NCBI GenBank assembly: GCA_021809545.1
Contig: JAKAYL010000007.1
Coordinates: 1-52,900, forward strand
Direction: 5' to 3'
Source of the DNA: Thermoplasmata archaeon
Lineage (GTDB): Archaea > Thermoplasmatota > Thermoplasmata > Lutacidiplasmatales > UBA184
DNA length: 52,900 nt
Part shown: positions 1 to 8,361 of the stretch, piece after piece
How the letters are laid out: the number at the start of each line of letters is the position of its first letter
Numbering within the stretch: position 1 is the first letter of the stretch
Made by a program: the position numbers and the translations under genes
The notes under the pieces: model-generated
Database searches by the model: none
What the model was told of the DNA's origin: nothing
The model's input: only the letters and a program-made list of their open reading frames with translations

Positions 1-2341
1 CCGCGGAGACCGAGTGCCCCAGGACATCGGTCACCGTGACGGTGATGCGGAATTGCCCCGCCTGGCTGGGAGCGCACGAGAACCGGGAGAGATTTTGGGA
101 GAGGCAACCGGTGGGCAGCCCCGCGTACTGGTAGGTATAGGGGGCCTGTCCCCCCGACGCTGAGACGGAGAGGCTCGTGGAGGTCCCTGCCGTGACGTTG
201 TTCGGGGAGATCGTGAAGGAGGTGACCGCGAGGGCGGCCGGTGGCGGCACGGGCTTCGCCCGGACGGAGAGCGTCGTCGTGGCGCTCGCGTTCTTGCCCG
301 CGGCATCCGTGACGATGACGGTGACGGAGTAGTTCCCGGCCTGGGTGGGGATGCAATTCTCGGAGCTGGAGTTGGAGCTCGTACACCCCGCCGGAAGTCC
401 CGTATAGGCGAAGGAGTACGGCAGGGTGCCTCCGGTCACGTTCACCGAGAGGTGGGTCGAATTCCCCACGTAGAGCGTCGAAGGAACGGCGGTGAAACCA
501 AGAATGGAGGGTGCGGGGACCGTCACATTGCGAACGGTGAGGACGAGCTGCGAAGTGGCGCTGCGCCCCAGGGAATCGTTGGCGTAGACCGTGATCGAGA
601 AGGTGCCGGTGGCCGTGGGGAGGCAGGAGAGGGTGCTGAGGCTCCCGGAGGCGCATCCCGGGGGGAGCCCGAGGTAGCGGTAGGAGACCGGGGCGTATCC
701 TCCCGTGAGGACAGTCGTGAGATTGACCTGGGTTCCGAGCGTGTCCGGGTTAGGGGAGGCGGTGAACCCAAGGATCTGCGGGGGAGGGCTCCCTCCCGTC
801 ACCACCACGGTCACGGTCCCGGAAGACCCGGCGACAACGGTCGCAGGGGCGGAGCCGGACCCGTCGAGCGGAGAGAAAGCGGAGACCTGGTAGGTCGCCG
901 GGGCGAGCCCATTGTACGCGGCATTCCCCGAGAGATTGGTCTGGGCCGAGCCATATCCCGGCACGCTGACCTGGGCCCCCGGCACCGAGGTCCCATTGGA
1001 GGTCTGGACATGGACGGTGAGGTTTCCCGCGCGGGGCACCTCCAGGGGCAGCTGTGCGAAATAGGTCTGGAGTGTTCCGTTGGGGTCATCTCCGCCCCAG
1101 ACGCCTGCGGCCGTGCCCCAGGGGGTGAGCGTGCTTCCGATGAAGTCCCCGGGCCAGAAGGTGGTTCCGTAACCTGCCACCCGGTCCGAAAGGAGGCGCG
1201 GGGAGCTCCAGTTCCCGCCATTGTTGTAGCTGTCGGACTCGTACACATTCCAGGCCGAGGTCGTGGTGTTGGCGCGAGTGTCGAGCCAGATGACCGAGGT
1301 CTCGTTGGTGGCCGGGTCGGTCGCTATGGTCGGGGTCTGGAAGGACGTCCCGGAGGGTGTAGTGCCCGAGAGAAGGACCGGGGATGTCCAAGTGGCTCCC
1401 AGGTCCGGAGAGGAGACGAACTCGATCCCCGCGGGCCCCACATAGGTGAGGTCCAGTGTGTGGGCCGCCCCGAAGGTCACCTGCCACTCGATGTTCCCCC
1501 CCTGGGCAGAGTCGCAATCGGGCGAGGTGGAAGGGGTGGCGGCCCAGGTGGCGCCGCCGTCCGAGGAAAGGAGGATCACGCACGTGTTGCTGGCGCTCAT
1601 GTCGGCGGCTCCCCAGAGGGAGTTGTTCCAGGCGAAGGCGTCGATGGGGATCCCGTTGTTCGAGTAGATGACCTGGGGCGCGTGGAAATGGATCCCGTCG
1701 TAGGCGGCGGACATGTAGACGTTGTTCGTGGCGCCGCTGGCATCGTCGACCACCTGATAGACGGTCCCGTTGGGAGTGGAGGCGACCCAGTCCCGGTCGA
1801 CGAAATTCGTCTGGTCGGCGGGGTAGGTGATGGCGGGGTCCGGAGCGGAGACCTGGGTGCCGTTGTTCCAGGCCGCCGTCACGTAGTCCTGGGAAGTGAC
1901 CGTGCCGGTCAAGGAGCACCCCATACCGGGGATGGGGCAGACCCCGTACCCCACCCAGAAGGTCCCGTTGGGCGAGTTGGCCGCGGTGCTCACATCGTAC
2001 TCGAACAGGGAACCGTTGACCTTCGATATGGTCTGGGGCCCGAAGCTCTGTCCATCGTTCCGGGAGAAGGCCATCCCCATCGGGCCGACAGGATCCTGCA
2101 GCTTCCCTTGTTCCTCCCAGTCCACCATGACGGTCCCGTACTTGTTCACGGCGACCGTGGGTTCGCCGGCGGGTTGGGGTTCGGTGTGGCTGACCTGGAG
2201 GTTGGGAGGAGGAACGTAGGCGGGGGCCCGGGAGTGGGGGCGCACCCCGGGAAGGCTCTCCCCGTGGCCTGCGGCCGGGGGAAGCCCAGGGAGGGCCAAT
2301 ACCATCAAGATCAGGACACCGAGAACGAGGAGATTGCGCAT
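1..2341 (-). CDS. Secreted Asp-box (BNR/sialidase-like) protein with Ig/PKD-like repeats, 3' end off the window
   Basis: The minus-strand frame is open from an ATG at 2341 to the left edge, so the C-terminus is missing. The protein starts with a signal peptide (MRNLLVLGVLILMVLALPG). Residues of roughly 45-430 form a beta-propeller-like region with Asp-box motifs (SRNDGQSF, SSDGGATW, SPDLGATW). After a linker with a carboxypeptidase-regulatory-like stretch come at least three ~90-residue Ig/PKD-like repeats, each with the pattern ILGFTA...GLPPGC...TGTFSITV. These features indicate an exported, probably surface-attached glycan-binding or glycan-cleaving protein. The catalytic residues of true sialidases were not identified, so enzymatic activity is open. 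It is divergent from the rps8e operon. A TATA-like TTATTTA near 2380-2386 lies between the two starts. Confidence 0.8.
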   Translation of the reverse strand, partial: MRNLLVLGVLILMVLALPGLPPAAGHGESLPGVRPHSRAPAYVPPPNLQVSHTEPQPAGEPTVAVNKYGTVMVDWEEQGKLQDPVGPMGMAFSRNDGQSFGPQTISKVNGSLFEYDVSTAANSPNGTFWVGYGVCPIPGMGCSLTGTVTSQDYVTAAWNNGTQVSAPDPAITYPADQTNFVDRDWVASTPNGTVYQVVDDASGATNNVYMSAAYDGIHFHAPQVIYSNNGIPIDAFAWNNSLWGAADMSASNTCVILLSSDGGATWAATPSTSPDCDSAQGGNIEWQVTFGAAHTLDLTYVGPAGIEFVSSPDLGATWTSPVLLSGTTPSGTSFQTPTIATDPATNETSVIWLDTRANTTTSAWNVYESDSYNNGGNWSSPRLLSDRVAGYGTTFWPGDFIGSTLTPWGTAAGVWGGDDPNGTLQTYFAQLPLEVPRAGNLTVHVQTSNGTSVPGAQVSVPGYGSAQTNLSGNAAYNGLAPATYQVSAFSPLDGSGSAPATVVAGSSGTVTVVVTGGSPPPQILGFTASPNPDTLGTQVNLTTVLTGGYAPVSYRYLGLPPGCASGSLSTLSCLPTATGTFSITVYANDSLGRSATSQLVLTVRNVTVPAPSILGFTAVPSTLYVGNSTHLSVNVTGGTLPYSFAYTGLPAGCTSSNSSSENCIPTQAGNYSVTVIVTDAAGKNASATTTLSVRAKPVPPPAALAVTSFTISPNNVTAGTSTSLSVSASGGQAPYTYQYAGLPTGCLSQNLSRFSCAPSQAGQFRITVTVTDVLGHSVSA

Positions 2342-2427
2342 GGGGGTGCGGCTGTGCCAAGCTCTCGCAAAGGGCAGTCTTATTTAGGCATCGCGCTGTG
2401 GCACCGGGGCGGAGGACCAAAGAACTC

Positions 2428-2838
2428 ATGGGTATCTGGCAAGGACGCTCCCAACGCAAGCGGACGGGCGGCAGGCTCCGTCCGAACCGGAACAAGCGCC
2501 GATTCGAGATCGCGAGGGAGTTGCAGTTCCCCATCCTCGGGGAGCAATCGCTCAAGCTCTATCGGGTCCGCGGAGCCGGCCGCAAGGTCCGGATCCTCGC
2601 CGCTGACCGCATCAACGTTTACGATCCGACCACGAAGTCCACCAAGGCCGTCACGGCCACGACGGTGGTCCGGAACGATGCGAACCCCAACTACGTGCAA
2701 CGGAACATCCTTTCCAAGGGCGCGGTGGTCGAGACCGAACTCGGGACCGTCAAGATCCGCTCCCGACCGGGCCAGGATGGCGTCTTGAACGGCATCCTGC
2801 TCCCCAAGGCGGCGGCGGGAAAGACGCCGAATGCCTGA
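2428..2838 (+). CDS. rps8e: 30S ribosomal protein S8e
   Basis: Small-subunit ribosomal protein found in archaea and eukaryotes. The N-terminus MGIWQGRSQRKRTGGRL matches the conserved S8e start, with its WQGRS and TGGR blocks, and the protein is 136 residues, normal for the family. The frame is also open from a GTG at 2398. I prefer the ATG at 2428 because it gives the family N-terminus and has a GGAGG about 12 nt upstream. The stop codon overlaps the start of srp19, so the two are translationally coupled. Confidence 0.93.
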   Translation: MGIWQGRSQRKRTGGRLRPNRNKRRFEIARELQFPILGEQSLKLYRVRGAGRKVRILAADRINVYDPTTKSTKAVTATTVVRNDANPNYVQRNILSKGAVVETELGTVKIRSRPGQDGVLNGILLPKAAAGKTPNA

Positions 2839-3118
2839 TCACATCTACGTCTATCCGGAATACCTGACCGGCGCCAGCCGCGCGGGGGGACGAAGGGTCC
2901 CGAAAGGGATGCTGGTTCCCCGCGAGGTCACTCTGGAGGAACTCCTCGCCACCGCCCAGAAGCTGGGCTTCGAGGCGGAGATCGAGACGAAGCACTATCC
3001 CCGGGACTTTTTCGAGGAACGGGGTCGGCTCAAGGTGAAGAAAGCGAAGGGGACCACGAAGACGGCCCTCCTCCGGCGCCTCGCCCAGGCGGTCGTCGCC
3101 TCCCGAGGCACAGCCTGA
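2831..3118 (+). CDS. srp19: Signal recognition particle 19 kDa protein
   Basis: SRP19 binds the S domain of 7S RNA and helps load SRP54, supporting co-translational targeting to the membrane. The 95-residue protein shows the family pattern: YVYPEYL near the N-terminus, the basic SRAGGRRVPK-like block (here ASRAGGRRVPKG), then YPRDFFEERGRLKVKK. It overlaps the end of rps8e by 8 nt and is followed after 13 nt by the GPN GTPase, so these three probably form one operon. No SRP RNA gene was recognised in this window. Confidence 0.9.
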   Translation: MPDHIYVYPEYLTGASRAGGRRVPKGMLVPREVTLEELLATAQKLGFEAEIETKHYPRDFFEERGRLKVKKAKGTTKTALLRRLAQAVVASRGTA

Positions 3119-3131
3119 CCCCGAGGACACC

Positions 3132-3926
3132 ATGGACCCGATCACGCTCTATTTCACCGGGACGGCAGGGGCGGGGAAGACCTCCCTCACGACGGCCATG
3201 AAGGCCTGGATGGAGGAGCAGGGGTACAGCACGGCCACCGTCAACCTGGACCCTGGGATGGAGGATCCCTCCTTCACTCCGGACGTGGACGTGCGGGAGT
3301 GGGTCAAGCTGGAGGAGGTTATGGCCGAGTCGAACCTAGGCCCGAACGGGGCCCAGATCGCTGCCAGTGACCTGGTGGCGGTGCACATCAGCTCCGTCCG
3401 GGATGCCCTGGAGTCGCTCCACGCGGACTACGTGCTGGTGGACACCCCGGGTCAGGTCGAGCTCTTCGCCTTCCGGGAATCCTCGAAGGCGATCCTCGAG
3501 GAACTGGGGGGGGACCGCTCCATGATCGCCTTCCTCTTCGATCCGATGCTGGCCCGGTTCCCGAGCGGCTTCGTCTCCCTCATCCTGCTCTCTGCGACGG
3601 TGCAGTTCCGTTTCGGACTGCCCATGATGAACGTGCTCTCGAAGACCGACCTGCTCCAGCCGGTCGAGAAGGAGAACCTCGCGCGATGGGGGGAATCCCG
3701 CGACGCGCTGGCCGAGGCGATCTCCGCCACCTCCTTCAAGTCTGACGGGATGGTCACCACGGAGTTCTTCCGGGCCCTCGAGATCATCGAACCCAACTGG
3801 GTCCTCCTCCCTACGAGCGCCCGGGAGGAGGAGGGCCTCACGGACCTTTACGCCGCTGTCCAGCAGGCTTTCCTTGGGGGGGAAGAACTGGACAAGGACT
3901 CAGGGAAGCCTGGCGAGTCTTTATAG
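3132..3926 (+). CDS. GPN-loop GTPase
   Basis: A P-loop GTPase of the GPN/Gpn1-3 (XAB1) family, whose eukaryotic members act in RNA polymerase assembly and nuclear import; the archaeal role is uncertain. Of 264 residues, the N-terminus carries the P-loop GTAGAGKTS. The diagnostic GPN loop (LGPNGAQIAAS) follows near residue 75, then the G3 block DTPGQVELF and the G4 motif SKTDLL. Length is typical of archaeal members. It is downstream of srp19 in the same orientation with a 13-nt gap. Confidence 0.9.
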   Translation: MDPITLYFTGTAGAGKTSLTTAMKAWMEEQGYSTATVNLDPGMEDPSFTPDVDVREWVKLEEVMAESNLGPNGAQIAASDLVAVHISSVRDALESLHADYVLVDTPGQVELFAFRESSKAILEELGGDRSMIAFLFDPMLARFPSGFVSLILLSATVQFRFGLPMMNVLSKTDLLQPVEKENLARWGESRDALAEAISATSFKSDGMVTTEFFRALEIIEPNWVLLPTSAREEEGLTDLYAAVQQAFLGGEELDKDSGKPGESL

Positions 3927-3971
3927 GATATTACTATTAAGTGGCTTGCCTAGGGGTGGCACCTCCGACTT

Positions 3972-5162
3972 ATGATACGTTTTGGTCCGGGCGGTATCCC
4001 GCTCTCTTGCAAAGGTAGGACTCTCAGAGATAGCATTGTGGATTTACACCACCTTGGACTCACCGCGATGGAGGTCCAATTCATCAAGGTCAGCTCGGCT
4101 CAGAGGGCCGTCCTTCCGGAGGAGATCGGCAAGAAACCTCGGGAACTCCCCGAGAAGCTGATCATCCAGGTCGGGGAGCCCTCCCGGGGAAACGTCCTCT
4201 CCGAGCCCGCGTTCCTCGACCGCCCCCTCACGAAGAAGAGCCAGGTCACCACCCTCAACTGGCTGATGGCGAAGGACTACAACGCCCTGGGCCAGGGCCG
4301 GGTGCTGGCCCGCTCCGTCGACATCCGTCTCTCCCTTCACGCTCCCTACTACGTGGACCTCCTGAACGGGGAGGACGCCCGGAAGCGCACCATGAACAAC
4401 TTCACCTGGTCCTGCGTCCTCGCAGGGTCGATGGGGGCCGATGTGCTCCTCAGCCACCTGGGATTCTATGGGCCCGATGGCCCCGACGCCTCCCTCGATG
4501 CGATGGTCGACCGCCTCAAGGAGATCCGCAAGATCCTCGACTCGGTCCCCGGGGGATCCCGGATCCTCCTCGGGCTCGAGCCCAACGGCCACCCCGAGGT
4601 GCTGGGCTCCAAGCGCGAGATCATGGAGCTCGTGAAGAAGGTCCCGCGGACGATCCCCATCCTCAACGTTCCCCACCTCGCCGTCCGCGAAGAATTCCTC
4701 TTCGACGACAAGCCCGCGATCGAGGCCCTGCTGCAGGAATTCCTCGAAGCGAGCCGGGGCGATCTCTACCTCAACTTCTCCGGAGTGGACATCCAGGGGA
4801 AGGGGACGTTCCGGATGACCCCGGTGAAGAAGGGGATGGTCCGCTTCGAGAACATCGCCGAGGTCCTGACCGAGCGGAAGTTCGATGCCACCGTGATCAG
4901 CTCCTCGCCCCTCATGGAGCACGACGCGATGTACCTGCGCGTCCTCTACGAGCGGACCCTGGGGAAGCAATTCGCCAAGAAGAAGGCCGAGCAGGTCGCC
5001 CTGGCCCAGAAGAAGGAGAAGCCGAAGGCCGCCCCCGCCGGGAAGAAGACGGCCGGCGGGAAGAAGGGGCAGGCGAAGCCGGCGAAGAAGGCCGCACCCA
5101 AGGGGAAGAAGCCCTCCGGGCCCGCGGGAAAGGGCAAGAAGAATGCCGCCCGCAGGAAGTGA
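3972..5162 (+). CDS. Endonuclease IV-like TIM-barrel protein with a lysine/alanine-rich histone-H1-like tail
   Basis: Residues 1 to about 335 look like an AP endonuclease family 2 / xylose-isomerase-like TIM barrel. Visible segments are LSLHAPYYVDLL, a SHLGFYG metal-site-like block, LLGLEPNGHPEVLG and the late segment YLNFSGVDI. Endonuclease IV is a Zn-dependent enzyme that cuts DNA at abasic sites. Several of its His/Asp ligands are not obvious here, so the activity is inferred from family only. Residues ~338-396 form a low-complexity tail of Lys, Ala, Gly and Pro resembling the C-terminus of histone H1, likely for nonspecific nucleic-acid binding. The start ATG follows an AT-rich TATA-like stretch near 3930-3941. 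The tail end overlaps the next gene by 20 nt. Confidence 0.75.
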   Translation: MIRFGPGGIPLSCKGRTLRDSIVDLHHLGLTAMEVQFIKVSSAQRAVLPEEIGKKPRELPEKLIIQVGEPSRGNVLSEPAFLDRPLTKKSQVTTLNWLMAKDYNALGQGRVLARSVDIRLSLHAPYYVDLLNGEDARKRTMNNFTWSCVLAGSMGADVLLSHLGFYGPDGPDASLDAMVDRLKEIRKILDSVPGGSRILLGLEPNGHPEVLGSKREIMELVKKVPRTIPILNVPHLAVREEFLFDDKPAIEALLQEFLEASRGDLYLNFSGVDIQGKGTFRMTPVKKGMVRFENIAEVLTERKFDATVISSSPLMEHDAMYLRVLYERTLGKQFAKKKAEQVALAQKKEKPKAAPAGKKTAGGKKGQAKPAKKAAPKGKKPSGPAGKGKKNAARRK

Positions 5163-5712
5163 CGGCTCCAGTTTCAAGGACGCCGTAAGCTACATCGGGG
5201 ACCGCGTCACCGAGGCGCTCAAGGGGATCGCCCCGGACCAGATCGCCCGCACCGTTACGCTCATCACGACCTCGCCCACCATCTTCGTCTACGGCGCCGG
5301 CCGCTCGGGGATCGTGGGCCGGGCGTTCGCGATGCGTCTCGTCCAGGCCGGGATGAAGGCCTTCGTCATCGGGGAGTCCGTGACCCCGATCGTCATGCGG
5401 GGCGACCTGGTCATCATCTTCTCCAACCGGGGGGAGAGCTATTCCTCGAACCAGACGGCCAACATCGTGCGGCGGGAAGGGGCCACGCTGATCGTCATCA
5501 CGGCCCGCCCGACCAGCAAGCTCGCCCACGCAGCGACGCTCTGTCTCAGCTTCGCCTTCCCCGAGGACCCGCGCCGCCCCGTCCTCGCCCCCCTCGGGAC
5601 CCTCTTCGAGGCGGCCAGCCTCCGCCTGAGCGATGGCCTCATCGCCGAGGTGATGAAGGCGCGGGGAGAGGACGAAGACTCGCTCCGGCGCCGTCACGCC
5701 ATCATGGTGTGA
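5143..5712 (+). CDS. hxlB: SIS-domain sugar isomerase, 6-phospho-3-hexuloisomerase-like
   Basis: A 189-residue single SIS domain. The block GAGRSGIVGRAFAMRL, followed by GESVTPIVMRGDLVIIFS, matches the 6-phospho-3-hexuloisomerase (PHI/HxlB) family, which interconverts hexulose-6-phosphate and fructose-6-phosphate in the ribulose monophosphate route. In archaea that route often supplies pentoses. The usual SGSGET segment is replaced by FSNRGES. A catalytic Glu could be supplied by the later FEAASLRLSD region. No 3-hexulose-6-phosphate synthase gene is in the window. It overlaps the upstream endonuclease IV-like gene by 20 nt. Confidence 0.75.
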   Translation: MPPAGSDGSSFKDAVSYIGDRVTEALKGIAPDQIARTVTLITTSPTIFVYGAGRSGIVGRAFAMRLVQAGMKAFVIGESVTPIVMRGDLVIIFSNRGESYSSNQTANIVRREGATLIVITARPTSKLAHAATLCLSFAFPEDPRRPVLAPLGTLFEAASLRLSDGLIAEVMKARGEDEDSLRRRHAIMV

Positions 5713-5760
5713 GGGCGGGGAAACGACCCGCCGTTCCGGAAGGTCCCGTCCGTCTCCTCT

Positions 5761-6753
5761 CTAGGCCGTGAGCGGCGGCTGTTCGCTCTGGAAACTTTGG
5801 ATGCGTTGGATATCGTCCTGGGTAAGGCGCAGGCGGGCCGCCCCCACGAATCCATCGACCTGGTGGGCGCTCCGGCCTCCGACGATGGCCGCCGTGACGG
5901 CCGGGTGGTGGAGGGTCCAGGCGATGGCCACTTCCCCCGGTGAGGCTCCGTGGCCCTTCCCGATCTCGCGCAGGACCTCGGAGAGGGCGAGGTTGCGAGA
6001 GAGCCGGGGCTCCTGGAACTCTGGGTCCCGCTTCCTCCAATCGTCCCCGGGCATGGCCCGGATCCGTTCGGGGGTCATCGTCCCGGAGAGGAGACCCGAG
6101 TACATCGGGGAGTAGGCGATGACCCCGATGTGGTGCTCTTGGGCATAGGGGAGGATCTCCTTCGACACCTCCGGTCGGATCAGAGAAAAGGGAGGTTGCA
6201 GCGTCTCCACGGGCTCGATGCGGGCCAGCCGCTCCATCTGCGCCACCGAGAAGTTCGAGACCCCGATGTGGGCGATCTCGCCCGCATCCTTGAGATCGGC
6301 GAGCGCCCGCCACCCCTCCTCGATCTCCTTTTCCGGCTCCGGCCAGTGGATCTGGCACAGGTCGATCTTGTCGACCTTGAGCCGTTCCCGGCTGGCGGCG
6401 ACCTCGCTCCGTACCGACTCGGCCTTCAGGCTGGAGCGCACGCGCCGGCCCTGGTCCCAGATCAGGGAGACCTTGGTGAAGACATGGGGCCGCGTTTCCA
6501 GTCGGGCGACCGCGTTCCCCACGACGTTCTCTGAGTGGCCCGTCCCGTACACCGGGGCGGTGTCGATCCAGTTGATGCCCCGCTGGGCGGCCCGGTGGAT
6601 GGCCTCGGCGGACTGGGAATCGTCCTGCGGACCCCAGGCGTAGGCCCACGCCCCGCCCCCGATGGCCCAGGTGCCCAATCCCACCCGGGTGATGTGCATC
6701 CGTGTGCGTCCGAACTCGCGTGTCTCGGTCAGTCTTTCGTGCGTTTCCGACAT
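5761..6753 (-). CDS. Aldo/keto reductase
   Basis: NAD(P)H-dependent oxidoreductase of the aldo/keto reductase superfamily, 330 residues, (beta/alpha)8 barrel. Visible family features are GLGTWAIGGG at the start, NWIDTAPVYGTGHSE with the catalytic Asp and Tyr, QIHWPEP with the conserved His region, and IGVIAYSPMYSGLLSG. The substrate cannot be told from sequence. It is transcribed divergently from the maoC/oah/had/dch cluster and convergent with hxlB. A role in aromatic metabolism is possible from position alone but unsupported. Confidence 0.88.
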   Translation of the reverse strand: MSETHERLTETREFGRTRMHITRVGLGTWAIGGGAWAYAWGPQDDSQSAEAIHRAAQRGINWIDTAPVYGTGHSENVVGNAVARLETRPHVFTKVSLIWDQGRRVRSSLKAESVRSEVAASRERLKVDKIDLCQIHWPEPEKEIEEGWRALADLKDAGEIAHIGVSNFSVAQMERLARIEPVETLQPPFSLIRPEVSKEILPYAQEHHIGVIAYSPMYSGLLSGTMTPERIRAMPGDDWRKRDPEFQEPRLSRNLALSEVLREIGKGHGASPGEVAIAWTLHHPAVTAAIVGGRSAHQVDGFVGAARLRLTQDDIQRIQSFQSEQPPLTA

Positions 6754-6941
6754 GGAGCCGCCTCAGTTCCTTTACGGGCATGTGCCCCGATGAACCTTTC
6801 GCCCTTTCTTCGGCAGGGAAATGAGCGCAGGGACCTGCCGGGTCCCCTCGGGCGGAATCCGGGGTGGGACGAGGCCCCGTCCCCCCTTGCACAGCCTGAT
6901 ATGCCCATCCACTTTCCACTGGGAGGAGAGGAGCCTGGTCC

Positions 6942-7430
6942 ATGTATTTCGACGATATCTCGGTTGGCGACCGCTTCGAATCCGGGTGGCGTCCGGTCAC
7001 CCAAGGCGATGTGGAGCATTTCTCCGAGCTCACGGGGGACCGGAACCCGATCCATCTGGATGAGGAGTACGCCCGGAGCACTCCCTTCGGGCGCCGGATC
7101 GTCCCCGGGTTGCTGTCGATCTCCCTCGGGCTCGGACTGTGGGCGGCCGCCGGGCACACCCGGGAGTCCTTGGTGGCGCTCATCGGACTGGAGGACGTGC
7201 GCTTCCTGCGTCCGGTCTTTCCCGGCGATTCTCTCCGCCTCGTCACGCAGGTCGCGGAGAAACGGGAGCTCAAGTCCCGGCCCGGGGCAGGGATCGCCGT
7301 TTACGAGGACAAGGTCGTCAACAATAGCCAGGAGGTGGTGGTAGAATTCCGCCGGACAGTCTTGCTTAAGAAGAGGGACATTCTCCCGCCCTCGAGGGTG
7401 AAAATCGATGGTGGAAAAGCGAAGATTTGA
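6942..7430 (+). CDS. MaoC-like (R)-specific enoyl-CoA hydratase
   Basis: A 162-residue hot-dog-fold protein with the MaoC/hydratase-2 signature GDRNPIHLDEEYA, containing the catalytic Asp and His, and the family start YFDDISVGDRF. Family members hydrate or dehydrate enoyl-CoA thioesters. It opens the catabolic operon: a strong purine-rich ribosome-binding site (GGGAGGAGAGGAG) lies at 6921-6933, and its end overlaps the oah start by 23 nt. In this setting it may handle a later beta-oxidation intermediate such as a pimeloyl/glutaconyl-type CoA ester, but this is inference from neighbourhood. Confidence 0.85.
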   Translation: MYFDDISVGDRFESGWRPVTQGDVEHFSELTGDRNPIHLDEEYARSTPFGRRIVPGLLSISLGLGLWAAAGHTRESLVALIGLEDVRFLRPVFPGDSLRLVTQVAEKRELKSRPGAGIAVYEDKVVNNSQEVVVEFRRTVLLKKRDILPPSRVKIDGGKAKI

Positions 7431-8361
7431 GGATATCCTTTACGAAACAGGCTGGCATGATCACACCGTCCTGATCACGATCAACCGGCCCTCCGAACAG
7501 AATTCCTACACTCTCAAGACCCTCCAGGAACTGGTCCAGGCGTTCGAGGATGCGATGTGGGACGACGACGTCCAGTTCATCGTCCTCACCGGGGCCGGGG
7601 AGAAGGCCTTCTGCACCGGCGGCAACGTCGACGAGTATGCGTTGAACTATGGCCGGAAGCCCAACGACTGGTGGAAGTGGGGGGAGATCTATGGTCGTTT
7701 CCTCCAGATCATCATGCACTGCGGGAAGCCCGTCATCGCGCGCATCAACGGGACGACCGCCGGCGGAGGCCTCGAGTTCGTGGCCGCCGGGGACCTCGCG
7801 GTGGCCGTCGAGAATGCGCGGATCCTCTCGCCCGGTCCACGGGTCGGTATGACCTCCATCGGAGGACTTTCCCAGTGGCTCCCGATCCACTCCGGGATCA
7901 AGAGGACCGCGGAACTTGTCATGCTCTCCAGTGAGATCACCGCGAAGAAGGCACTGGAGTGGGGGATCGTCAACGATGTCGTTCCTGCCGCAAAGCTCGA
8001 TGCCCGGGTGAAGGAGTACATCGACCGGATGCTGGATCTCTCCCCGACGAGCATCCATTATTTCAAGGTCCATCTCAACTGGTGGAAGGACATGGTCTGG
8101 GCAGGGACCTGGGAACACGCCAAGGAGTTCTTCTCCCTCAACATCGGCTCGGTCGAGCCGATGGAGGGGCTGGTCGCCTTCATGGAGAAGCGTCCCCGCA
8201 ACTACCGGAAGATCCGGGACAAGCTCGGCAAGGGGTTGGAGCCTCGCTATCCGTTCGGCCCCTATTCGGGCCGCTGCCCGAGCTGCGAAGCCGAATACCT
8301 CCCGGCCAACGCTGTCTTCTGCCTGAAGTGTGGTGTAAAGCTCCCGGCTCCTAAGAAATGA
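7408..8361 (+). CDS. oah: 6-oxocyclohex-1-ene-1-carbonyl-CoA hydrolase (Oah/BamA-like) with C-terminal zinc ribbon
   Basis: A crotonase-superfamily protein of 317 residues that fits the ring-opening hydrolase of anaerobic aromatic degradation, which converts 6-oxocyclohexene-carbonyl-CoA to 3-hydroxypimeloyl-CoA. Family-like blocks are CTGGNVDEYALNYG, KPVIARINGTTAGGG and SIGGLSQWLPI followed by KKALEWGIVNDVVP. From memory these align with BamA/Oah better than with ordinary enoyl-CoA hydratases. The last ~35 residues form a zinc ribbon (CPSCEAEYL...VFCLKCG), which I do not know from bacterial BamA; the usual protein is longer (about 360-380 residues) without it. Its stop overlaps the had start by 4 nt (ATGA). 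Confidence 0.78.
   Translation: MVEKRRFEDILYETGWHDHTVLITINRPSEQNSYTLKTLQELVQAFEDAMWDDDVQFIVLTGAGEKAFCTGGNVDEYALNYGRKPNDWWKWGEIYGRFLQIIMHCGKPVIARINGTTAGGGLEFVAAGDLAVAVENARILSPGPRVGMTSIGGLSQWLPIHSGIKRTAELVMLSSEITAKKALEWGIVNDVVPAAKLDARVKEYIDRMLDLSPTSIHYFKVHLNWWKDMVWAGTWEHAKEFFSLNIGSVEPMEGLVAFMEKRPRNYRKIRDKLGKGLEPRYPFGPYSGRCPSCEAEYLPANAVFCLKCGVKLPAPKK

Noticed and set aside
1086-2555. Minus-strand 489-codon open frame over the secreted protein
   Set aside because: It is out of frame with the signal peptide, Asp boxes and Ig repeats, which lie in the frame starting at 2341 and open to the left edge.
452-2788. Long plus-strand open frame of 778 codons
   Set aside because: It is the shadow of the minus-strand secreted protein and of rps8e. 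Its composition (Gly, Arg, Val rich, no domains) is that of an antisense frame in GC-rich DNA.
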